8,021 nucleotides of DNA from Armatimonadota bacterium (GTDB lineage: Bacteria > Armatimonadota > Hebobacteria > CAIYQO01), in assembly GCA_022708765.1 (NCBI GenBank), contig JAKIYB010000187.1, positions 1 through 8,021 on the forward strand, written 5' to 3'. The translations under genes and the position numbers were made by a program. Positions 1 to 5,679 of this stretch are shown here, one piece after another (within the stretch, counting starts at the first letter, position 1; each line of letters opens with the position of its first letter). The notes under the pieces were generated by a model that searched no databases, had not been told where the DNA came from, and saw only the letters and a program-made list of their open reading frames with translations.

Positions 1-262
1 GGTGGCCACCGCGCCCGCCGATCTCATCGAGGACGAGTTGGCCTTCATCTACGGGCAACTCGGGAAGCCGGTACCGGCGTTGAGCGGCGATCTCGATCCC
101 GCCGACGAAAAGCTCGTGCACCTGGCCAGCGGCGTCATCCTGCTGGCCATCACCCAGCGCGCGTCCGACATCCACCTGGAGCCGCTGCGCGACGCCGGCG
201 TCGTGCGCATCCGCATTGACGGCGTGCTACACGAGGTGCGGCGCATGCCCGTCCACGGGTGA
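1..262 (+). CDS. GspE/PilB-type secretion ATPase, N-terminal fragment (5' cut by window, 3' frame break)
   Basis: This is the N-terminal side of a type II secretion / type IV pilus assembly ATPase, a cytoplasmic hexamer that powers pseudopilus or pilus assembly. The frame is open at the left edge. The GTG at position 2 is probably internal, because family members carry more sequence before this point. The diagnostic stretch is ASDIHLEP (about 167-190) followed by RIRIDGVLHEV (about 206-238), the hallmark of the N2 domain. The frame then reads RRMPVHG and stops at 260-262. In the family, about seven residues plus a conserved Arg should follow before the IKIMA-like helix. That Arg and helix are present in another frame just downstream (CGG at 256-258, GTG at 259). 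I read this piece and the next entry as one interrupted gene. A coupled two-part gene with a GTGA overlap is possible but less likely. Confidence 0.85.
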   Translation, partial: VATAPADLIEDELAFIYGQLGKPVPALSGDLDPADEKLVHLASGVILLAITQRASDIHLEPLRDAGVVRIRIDGVLHEVRRMPVHG

Positions 263-1257
263 AGCTGATGGCGGCCTTGAACCTGGACGTCACCGGCGTG
301 CCGCAGGACGGCCGCATCCGCCTCAACGTCCTGCAGCGGGAATTCGACCTGCGGGTCAGCGTCATTCCCACCGTCTTCGGCGAGAGCGCGGTGATGCGCA
401 TCCTCGATCAGGACACGGTACTCCTCGGCCTGGAGAAGCTGGGCATGACAGCGGACGGTGAAGCCCGCCTGCGACAGCTCCTCGCGAAACCGAACGGCCT
501 GTTCATCGCCACCGGCCCGACCGGCAGCGGGCGCACCACCACCCTGTATAGCTGCCTGCTGACGATGCCCGCAGACGCCACGAAGATCCTCACCATCGAG
601 GATCCGGTGGAGTACCTGCTACCCGGCATCGTGCAGACGGGGGTGAACGCCCGCAACAACTTCACCTTCGCGGTCGCGCTGCGCGCTTTCCTGCGCCAGG
701 ATCCGGACACGATCCTGATCGGCGAACTGCGCGATCGCGACACCTTGCTCGTTGCCATCCAGGCGGCGCTCACCGGCCACCTGGTGCTCACCACGCTGCA
801 TACCAACAGCGCCACTGATGCGCTGACCCGTCTGGTGGATATCGGCGCCGAGTCGTTCCTCGTCGCCTCCAGCGTCGCTGGCGTAATTGCCCAACGGCTG
901 ATACGCCAGCTCTGTCCAGCGTGTAAAACGCCGGTGACGCTGCCCGCCGCCGCGCTGGGCGATATCCGCGCGCGCGCCGCCGCCGGAGGATACGCCCTGC
1001 CGGAGAAAGTCACCTTCCAGCAAGCGGTCGGCTGTGACCAGTGCGCCGGCCGGGGCTATCGCGGCCGCGTCGGCCTTTTCGAGTTGCTGGAGATGACCCC
1101 CGCTGTGCGCGAAGCCTTCCTCGCCCACGCGCCGAAAGACGAAATCGTCGCGCTGGCGGTCAAGGACGGCATGCGCACCCTCTTCGCGGACGGCATGCGC
1201 AAAGCGGCGGAAGGCATTACCACCGTGGAGGAAGTCATGCGGGTCGCCGCAAACTAA
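259..1257 (+). CDS. GspE/PilB-type secretion ATPase, C-terminal ATPase part (frame-broken from N-terminal piece)
   Basis: This is the motor part of the same ATPase, 332 residues from the GTG at 259. Motifs in order: PQDGRI (15-20), Walker A GPTGSGRT (86-93) with Arg at 92 in place of the usual Lys, Asp box LTIEDPVEY (111-119), Walker B ILIGELRD (152-159, Glu156), His box HLVLTTLHTN (174-183), AQRLIRQLC, and a four-cysteine zinc site (C219, C222, C259, C262) followed by GYRGRVGLFELLEM. The zinc site fits GspE/PilB rather than PilT retraction ATPases. The C-terminus (EEVMRVA) is complete and of normal form. The GTG start is only the first usable codon in this frame; no good ribosome binding site precedes it. 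The stretch between LD and PQDGRI is about two residues shorter than in the textbook members I know. GspE and PilB cannot be told apart without neighbouring genes. Confidence 0.92.
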   Translation: MKLMAALNLDVTGVPQDGRIRLNVLQREFDLRVSVIPTVFGESAVMRILDQDTVLLGLEKLGMTADGEARLRQLLAKPNGLFIATGPTGSGRTTTLYSCLLTMPADATKILTIEDPVEYLLPGIVQTGVNARNNFTFAVALRAFLRQDPDTILIGELRDRDTLLVAIQAALTGHLVLTTLHTNSATDALTRLVDIGAESFLVASSVAGVIAQRLIRQLCPACKTPVTLPAAALGDIRARAAAGGYALPEKVTFQQAVGCDQCAGRGYRGRVGLFELLEMTPAVREAFLAHAPKDEIVALAVKDGMRTLFADGMRKAAEGITTVEEVMRVAAN

Positions 1258-1388
1258 TCGCCGGCGCGCTCGACGGAATTTTCGACTGAAACGCGGCAGG
1301 AACACTCTCGCCTAAGACGAATATTTCGATTAACATAGTTTTCAGAATAGTCTTCGCGCCAGGAACCGGCGGAAAGGCGAGGTGGGCC
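1258..1388 (+). other. AT-richer leader/promoter region before the phospholipase-like gene
   Basis: This 131-nt gap carries an AT-rich island (about 1313-1352) in otherwise GC-rich DNA, so a promoter for the next gene is likely here. I cannot place convincing -35 and -10 boxes. A small inverted repeat CGAA-TAT-TTCG lies at 1318-1328. No terminator-like hairpin with a T-run follows the ATPase gene. Confidence 0.35.
1379..1385 (+). promoter_or_regulatory. Ribosome binding site of the phospholipase-like gene
   Basis: GAGGTGG lies directly before the ATG at 1389; the GAGG core is six bases away. It supports 1389 as the start rather than the second in-frame ATG at 1401, which would cut into the signal peptide. 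Confidence 0.65.
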
Positions 1389-2390
1389 ATGCGCTCGTGC
1401 ATGGGTATCTGTCTGGCGTTGTTGTGCGTCGCGCTGGGGGGTTACTGCGGGCAGATGAGCTCGCATGTCTACACCGCGCTGCAGGCGAAAGATGGGCTGA
1501 CGGGCGCCGCCGCCGCCGTGGTGACGGCGCGCGAGGATGCCTACCTCGCTGGTGCTCAAGGGCCCGATGTCGTCGGCGTGGTGATGCCCGGCTTGGATAA
1601 GCTCTCCGGCTGGAACTCCGCCGGCACAGAGTCGCACTACCATCCGAAGAAAGCCGAGTTGGCGCTGAACCTGCTGGAGGCCGCGGGCACGGATCCCGCC
1701 GCGCGCGCCTACGCCATCGGCTGGATATCCCACTACGTCAACGACATCCACGTGCATGAGTTGGTGAATCGGTATGGCGGCTACTACGCGGTTGACGAAA
1801 CACAGCATAAAGTGCTGGAACAGCTTGAGACGAAACATGTGCTGGTCGCGCACGCCGACGTGGTGACGAAAGCCCGCGCCGAACAGAACTACGCCGCGCT
1901 GGGCGACACTTTCGCGGCGTTCATCATTAATGCCTACCGCGCGACCTTCCCCGAAAACGCCCTCTATAAAATTGAAAACACCAATTACTTCTGCCGCCGG
2001 TTTAACGAGGCGGCGGGATACTGCACCGATGCGCACAAAGTCTTCTACGCCACCGCCACCACGAAAGCGAAAAACGGCAACCATGGGTGGGGGATGGCCA
2101 CGCTGAAATTCCCCAACATGCCGACGTTTGATGACTACGAACTGATGCTGCGCGGCATGGAAATCACCGACGTAAAGCCGGGCAAAGACCGGCTGACCGC
2201 CGTAGTGAAGATGCATGACACCAAATGTTACGGGCGCTTCCTCGCCGACTGGGAGATGGCGGCCAACGCCGCGATCGCGCGGACGCGCGCGGTATACGGC
2301 CTCATTTCCGCCTACCTGGACGCGACCGACCCCGCCGTGCGGGCGGCGGCGCGCGCGGTTGCTGGCGGCCATTCCCGCGCAGAATCTTGA
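1389..2390 (+). CDS. Zinc-dependent phospholipase C-like exported protein, N-terminal part (frame-broken at its 3' end)
   Basis: The 333-residue frame begins with a signal-peptide-like N-terminus: Arg2, then a hydrophobic core at about residues 7-18. The segment after it resembles the bacterial zinc-dependent phospholipase C family (Zn_dep_PLPC fold). An early His (H26 in SSHVYT) is followed by AGAQGPDVVG (D60), SHYHPK (H83, H85) and the helix AYAIGWISHYVNDIHVHELVN with H115, D119 and H123. These His and Asp residues are the likely metal ligands by family analogy. The usual role is hydrolysis of phospholipid head groups outside the cytoplasm; substrate here is unknown. Helical sequence continues to about residue 316 (DPAVRAAAR), after which the frame turns into unlikely protein and stops at 2388-2390. 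The neighbouring frame carries on with good coding character, so this and the next entry are probably one gene. Family assignment is by motif and is moderately sure. Confidence 0.8.
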   Translation: MRSCMGICLALLCVALGGYCGQMSSHVYTALQAKDGLTGAAAAVVTAREDAYLAGAQGPDVVGVVMPGLDKLSGWNSAGTESHYHPKKAELALNLLEAAGTDPAARAYAIGWISHYVNDIHVHELVNRYGGYYAVDETQHKVLEQLETKHVLVAHADVVTKARAEQNYAALGDTFAAFIINAYRATFPENALYKIENTNYFCRRFNEAAGYCTDAHKVFYATATTKAKNGNHGWGMATLKFPNMPTFDDYELMLRGMEITDVKPGKDRLTAVVKMHDTKCYGRFLADWEMAANAAIARTRAVYGLISAYLDATDPAVRAAARAVAGGHSRAES

Positions 2391-3945
2391 CCAGCCGCTG
2401 GCGACCTTCGACCATGCCAAAGCCGTTCCCGGCAATCGCGCCTATCAGGTGCCGTATTTCACCTGCGCCTTCACGCCGATGGAAGCCCCGGACGCGGTGA
2501 AAGAAGTCGCGGCGCGGCGGCAAGATTTCGCCGTCGCCGCCACGCGCTGGGAAGGCACCGAAGACGGCGCGGTGACCCTCGACATCGCGGTGCCGCCCGG
2601 CGCGTTTCCCTATGAATTCACGCTGAATGTCGCCACCATTTCGAAAGACGATTTCGCGCAGCCCGCCTACCGGGATCGCAGTTGGGCTACGGTGTCCGGC
2701 AGCTCGGACACCGTGGGCACCGCCCGCGTGACCGTCGGCGAGATCTTCACCGTCGCCCTGCCGCTCACGCCGGCGCTGCTGCCACTGCAAGGCACGCGCG
2801 TCTGGGTCATCACCGACGAGGAGCCCGGCACATCGGCCGCGCATCTGCCGGGGAAGATCAAAAGCACGGCGACCGCGTTCACCGTTTCGCGCGAGAACCT
2901 CGGCAAACTCCCCGGAAATCAGGAATTCCTCCCCCAACTCGGGTCGCACCGGTACGACGTGCGCGTACTGGAAGAACGGCTGGAGGGTAACGTGCTCACC
3001 TCGCGCCTGCAGCTTTCCGACCCCGCGCTGGGCCACCATCTCGGACCACAGCAACTCGCCTGCGTCTTCCTCACCCGCCCGCAGGCCAGTTCGTCGGAGT
3101 ATAACGACGCCTACCGAAGCTGGCAGGCGGCCAATCAGAAAGTGAAAGGCATCTGGGAGCAAATCGAAGCAAAAATCGAAGCGTTAAGCGAAGCGAAACG
3201 CCAGCAGCTTGAAGCTGAAGCCGAAGCCTACCTGGCAGAGCTGGAGAAACAGGGACTGAGCGAGGCGGAAATCGAAAAGCGCATGGAGCGCAAGTTCTTT
3301 GAAATGCTGCCCAAAATCGGTGTGACGCTCACCCCCGAGCAACGGGCAACGATTGACGCTGAACGCGCGGCGGACGCCCAGGTGCAGGCGAAATCTACCG
3401 CCGCCACCTGTGCGGTGGGCAAACTCATCGTGCATCCCTGCCGCGTCACCGTGCAGATACCCGAAGGGTGGAAGGAGGGTACGGTGGCCGCCGGGGAAAC
3501 GCTCCGGCGAACGTTCAGCACGGAAACCATCACCCGCGCGGGAAAAGACGAGAAGCTGATGGTCGCCACCGGCACGATGACCATCACCTGCGCCGATAAT
3601 CCGGCGCTGGAGAAACGCTTCATGGATGAACACGCCCGGCACGCGCGGACGACAGTCATCGTCGGGCCGCTGACCGGCGCGCGCGTGGTGACGGCCTCTG
3701 AAGCGAATGATGATACCGGCCCCAGCCGGACGATGGACTGCCTGCTTAAATCCGGCGCGCTCCTCGTGCGCGTGCAGGCTTCCATCCACGCCCGCGGCTA
3801 CCGCGTCACCGACGATCAGGGCCGCCTCATCGCCGACGGCACCCCCGCCGCCGAGGCCGCCATTGAACGCCTGAGTGCAAATCTGGACTCGCTTCTCGGC
3901 TCGCTGCGGCTGACGATGGGGCCGATTGAAGCGAAAACGAAATAA
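2350..3945 (+). CDS. C-terminal part of the phospholipase-like protein: beta-rich region, coiled coil and terminal alpha/beta domain of unknown function
   Basis: The frame is open from an ATG at 2215, but 2215 to about 2350 is Arg/Pro-rich shadow of the preceding gene. Real coding character starts near 2350 (LLAAIPAQNLDQPLATFDH). No start codon with a ribosome binding site is visible there, so I treat it as the continuation of the 1389 gene after a frameshift. Removing one base gives an 851-residue protein. Three regions follow. First is a beta-rich stretch (about 2540-3080) containing DIAVPPGAFPYEFTLN and TRVWVITDEEPG. Next is a charged helical coiled coil (about 3090-3400) rich in Glu, Ala, Lys and Gln. 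Last is an alpha/beta domain opening with CAVGKLIVHPC (from 3409), continuing with VQIPEGWKEG, and ending in a helix near SANLDSLLGSLRL. That last domain vaguely resembles PsbP/DcrB-like folds, by eye only. I do not recognise a characterised family, and no catalytic motif stands out. Confidence 0.75.
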   Translation, partial: RARLLAAIPAQNLDQPLATFDHAKAVPGNRAYQVPYFTCAFTPMEAPDAVKEVAARRQDFAVAATRWEGTEDGAVTLDIAVPPGAFPYEFTLNVATISKDDFAQPAYRDRSWATVSGSSDTVGTARVTVGEIFTVALPLTPALLPLQGTRVWVITDEEPGTSAAHLPGKIKSTATAFTVSRENLGKLPGNQEFLPQLGSHRYDVRVLEERLEGNVLTSRLQLSDPALGHHLGPQQLACVFLTRPQASSSEYNDAYRSWQAANQKVKGIWEQIEAKIEALSEAKRQQLEAEAEAYLAELEKQGLSEAEIEKRMERKFFEMLPKIGVTLTPEQRATIDAERAADAQVQAKSTAATCAVGKLIVHPCRVTVQIPEGWKEGTVAAGETLRRTFSTETITRAGKDEKLMVATGTMTITCADNPALEKRFMDEHARHARTTVIVGPLTGARVVTASEANDDTGPSRTMDCLLKSGALLVRVQASIHARGYRVTDDQGRLIADGTPAAEAAIERLSANLDSLLGSLRLTMGPIEAKTK

Positions 3946-3975
3946 CCTCGCGACCTTTTGAACGAATCACGCCTG

Positions 3976-3987
3976 CCAGGCGCCTGG
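3976..3987. repeat. Perfect 12-bp palindrome after the phospholipase-like gene
   Basis: CCAGGCGCCTGG reads the same on both strands and lies 30 nt after the stop at 3945. It has no loop and no following T-run, so it is not a standard terminator. It could be a protein-binding site or chance in GC-rich DNA. A partly related CCAGGCAGG occurs at 4025-4033. Confidence 0.6.
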
Positions 3988-4100
3988 TACTATGACCGTC
4001 CCACTTCGTGTTCGTATCACTCGACCAGGCAGGATTTTCGGCGGCGTAGCCTGCAAAACTCCCCTCTCCGGGGATTGAACTCGCCCTCCAGGGAACGTAT

Positions 4101-4136
4101 CGAGTACGATTACGAGCGCGAGCACGACTCCGATTG
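4101..4136 (+). repeat. Six tandem CGANNN hexamers
   Basis: Six consecutive units read CGAGTA, CGATTA, CGAGCG, CGAGCA, CGACTC and CGATTG. The first three bases are invariant and the last three drift. In one frame this gives an alternating acidic/aromatic string (EYDYEREHDSD), but no start or ribosome binding site supports translation. I recall similar GAGTACGAG-type runs in intergenic DNA of Planctomycetes and Lentisphaerae-like genomes; this is memory, not a search result. Confidence 0.7.
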
Positions 4137-4141
4137 GGTGA

Positions 4142-4204
4142 TTACCCCGTTACCCCCCTTCATTACCCCCTAAATTTGTGCATTTTTGCGAAACGGGGGG
4201 TAAC
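4142..4204. repeat. Three TTACCCC tracts facing one GGGGGGTAAC: inverted repeat with G-tracts
   Basis: TTACCCC at 4142-4148, TTACCCCCC at 4150-4158 and TTACCCCC at 4163-4170 are direct repeats. GGGGGGTAAC at 4195-4204 is the exact reverse complement of GTTACCCCCC at 4149-4158 (10 bp, 36-nt loop) and also matches the third copy over 8 bp. The loop is AT-rich. The minus strand has three G-runs of 5, 6 and 4 in a row, so alternative folds including G-quadruplex-like ones are conceivable. Confidence 0.75.
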
Positions 4205-4228
4205 AGTCCTGCGAAATGGTCTCACGCT

Positions 4229-4241
4229 CCGATTGCATCGG
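4229..4241. repeat. Small hairpin CCGAT-TGC-ATCGG
   Basis: A perfect 5-bp inverted repeat with a 3-nt loop; as plus-strand RNA it extends to seven pairs with one G-U wobble. No T-run follows on either strand, so it is not a clear terminator. Confidence 0.45.
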
Positions 4242-4251
4242 GGTAGACGCC

Positions 4252-4275
4252 GACGCAAAGACACCAAGACGCGAG
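4252..4275 (+). repeat. Degenerate octamer array (GACGCAAA-like, three units)
   Basis: Three adjacent units read GACGCAAA, GACACCAA and GACGCGAG, preceded by GACGCC at 4246-4251. I recall closely similar GACGCAAAGACGCCAA strings in intergenic DNA of several phyla, often near GxxExxY or four-helix-bundle protein genes. No such gene is visible here. Confidence 0.5.
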
Positions 4276-4492
4276 TCAAAATAAAAGATTGTTTTTTCGC
4301 AATAGTAGCCATAAGACCACTGGTACGGTTGTGTTCGTTTGCGCAGGCGCTATGTGGTTGTCACGGTACGGGCGGCAGTATCAATACTGATGCTTTATGA
4401 CCGGATTGCCTAGACGGACGCGCCTTGCTCAGGCTGCGGCGCGACTAAGAACTTCATCGAACGAAAGCTTAATGCAACAGTATTGGAGCGGC

Positions 4493-4521
4493 AGTATAGC
4501 ACAAATATGTTTGTTTGTCAA
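4493..4521 (-). promoter_or_regulatory. Near-consensus sigma-70 promoter with an operator-like palindrome in its spacer, pointing left
   Basis: On the minus strand, TTGACA (4516-4521) is followed after exactly 17 bases by TATACT (4493-4498), which is a perfect -35 and five of six in the -10. Transcription would start near 4486 and run toward lower coordinates, away from the DUF2314 gene, whose stop lies 60 nt to the right. The spacer holds ACAAA-TATG-TTTGT (4501-4514), a hyphenated palindrome of the sort that repressors bind. No gene with a convincing start follows it. A weak candidate peptide of 15 codons (4457 down to 4410) lacks a ribosome binding site. Confidence 0.65.
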
Positions 4522-4580
4522 GCGGGTGTTTGTGTCGGTTGCGCGAGACAGGGGAGAGTGGTAGCTGTCGCCTCGCCACA

Positions 4581-5582
4581 TCACCCCTTCCGATTCATCA
4601 TCTCCGTCAGCACCTTCACGGTGAAGCCGCCGACCATCTCTTCGCCGTTGAAATACATCCAATCGCTGATGCGGTCCATGGTGACCGTCACCCGGTCATC
4701 GAACTTCAGGCCGGGGATAGCGTCGGGTTCGTTGCCCACCGTGCCGGTAATCGTCTCACCATCAATGGTTTCCACTTCCACCCAGATATGCTCGGTGTAG
4801 TCGCCGTGGGTAAACATCACCTTCACGTTGAAGCCCCCGGTATCCGCCTCCTGCGCGGCAAAGGCCGCCACGAATTCCGGCCAGCGTTCGCGCGCCTCCG
4901 CGATGGCCGCTTCCATGGCGGCATCGTCCGCGGCGACGCTGAAGACCGGCAGCGATACCGTGGAAAAAAGCGCCAGCGGGTCATCACTGAGCAGCGCGTC
5001 GCGCGCGTCGTCGTTCAGCGGCTTGCAGCGCGACAGCGCCGGGGAGAGCACGCCCAGGCTGTCCTCGTCAAGCATCGCGGCGAGGATCTTACCGATGGTG
5101 GGGTAGGCCGCTTCGCGTGCGGTGTCCCCTATTTCACGCAGCAGGTCTACGGAGAGCCAGGCGCGGTGCTCCGCCATAACGCGCCGCAGGCGCTGATCCA
5201 TGATGTCGTCAAGCGCGCGCGCATCAAGGTCCATGTACGGTTTCGCGTAACTGTGGACGAAGAAGAAGCCGGCGGCGATCTTCACCAGGAAGGTCTGCCC
5301 CTCGCCGAAGGGCGGGCGCGCTTCCGCCGGCACCTCCATCACGAATTCGGTGGCGTGCTCGTTGCCGACATCGAACGACATCGCGAGCGCGCGACTCACC
5401 CGCGCCCGCACCTCGTCCTCAGTGAGCGCCAGCCGCAACGACCGCAACAGCACCAGTGAAATCAGCGGATCGTCGTCCTTTGCGACCGCGTTGCGTTGCC
5501 TCACGCGGTACAGCGCCTGCTTCACCAGCACCGCCGCCACCGCCAGCAGCACGATGATCCCGACGGTAATCCAGAAATCCAT
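4581..5582 (-). CDS. Membrane-anchored DUF2314 domain protein
   Basis: A 333-residue protein. Residues 4-20 (WITVGIIVLLAVAAVLV) form one N-terminal membrane segment followed by a basic stretch, so the rest is probably cytoplasmic. A middle region (about 38-206) has phrases such as FFFVHSYAKPYMDLDA, AEHRAWLSVDLL, YPTIGKILAAML and DDPLALF, which I have seen ahead of DUF2314 in related proteins. The DUF2314 domain itself (YegJ-like, about 222-333) contains EHIWVEVETIDGETITGTVGNEP, interrupted here as EHIWVEVE and GTVGNEP, then IPGLKFDDRVTV, ISDWMYFNGEEMVGGFTV. Its molecular function is not known. The start at 5582 is set by AGGAGG five bases upstream; the longer open frame extending to 5828 has no such support and would overlap the divergent gene. 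It is transcribed convergently with the phospholipase-like gene and divergently from the Lnt-like gene. Confidence 0.85.
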   Translation of the reverse strand: MDFWITVGIIVLLAVAAVLVKQALYRVRQRNAVAKDDDPLISLVLLRSLRLALTEDEVRARVSRALAMSFDVGNEHATEFVMEVPAEARPPFGEGQTFLVKIAAGFFFVHSYAKPYMDLDARALDDIMDQRLRRVMAEHRAWLSVDLLREIGDTAREAAYPTIGKILAAMLDEDSLGVLSPALSRCKPLNDDARDALLSDDPLALFSTVSLPVFSVAADDAAMEAAIAEARERWPEFVAAFAAQEADTGGFNVKVMFTHGDYTEHIWVEVETIDGETITGTVGNEPDAIPGLKFDDRVTVTMDRISDWMYFNGEEMVGGFTVKVLTEMMNRKG

Positions 5583-5587
5583 CACGG

Positions 5588-5593
5588 CCTCCT
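5588..5593 (-). promoter_or_regulatory. Ribosome binding site of the DUF2314 gene
   Basis: AGGAGG on the minus strand, five bases before the ATG at 5582. It decides the start, since the open frame continues far upstream. Confidence 0.8.
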
Positions 5594-5652
5594 TTCCGCA
5601 CTGCCATGAAAAATTCAGCGCCAAATCGGGATATCCTGCTGCTGTGCCACGT

Positions 5653-5679
5653 GTAACCGCCTGCTTCGCAGCGGTATAC
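5653..5679. repeat. Imperfect palindrome in the divergent promoter region
   Basis: ACCG, a bulged C, CTGC, loop TTC, GCAG and CGGT form an eight-pair stem at 5656-5675. A further GTA/TAC pair of arms (5653-5655 with 5677-5679) can be added across a bulged A. It overlaps the likely -10 of the Lnt-like gene and sits between two divergent genes, so it may be an operator; no regulator is identified. Confidence 0.45.

Larger units (their letters stand above)
3946..4580. other. Repeat-rich non-coding gap between convergent genes
   Basis: This 635-nt stretch separates the ends of two convergent genes. Short open frames exist (for example 3958-4173 and 4134-4400), but they lack ribosome binding sites and their translations follow the DNA repeats, so I do not call genes. 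It holds a 12-bp palindrome, six CGANNN hexamers, C- and G-tracts that form an inverted repeat, a degenerate octamer array, small hairpins and a strong minus-strand promoter, each listed separately. Parts of it (about 4165-4310 and 4480-4520) are clearly more AT-rich than the flanking genes. It may be a relic of lost genes or a host for a small RNA. Confidence 0.7.

Noticed and set aside
1254..2435. Long minus-strand open frame opposite the phospholipase-like gene
   Set aside because: It is antisense to a frame with a ribosome binding site, signal peptide and family motifs; its translation is Arg/Gly/Val-rich with no domain. High GC produces such shadows.
4101..4275. CRISPR-like array
   Set aside because: The repeat units are only 6-8 bases and contiguous, with no spacers and no cas genes.
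3958..4400. Two small overlapping plus-strand open frames in the repeat-rich gap
   Set aside because: No ribosome binding sites, and the translations follow the DNA repeats (EYDYEREHDSD, RRRRKDTK).
4419..4443. Hairpin CGCGCC/GGCGCG with a 13-nt loop as a terminator
   Set aside because: No T-run on either strand, and six GC pairs occur easily in GC-rich DNA.
4515..5459. Plus-strand open frame of 314 codons opposite the DUF2314 gene
   Set aside because: His/Arg-rich composition with no motif; the opposite strand has a recognised domain and AGGAGG.
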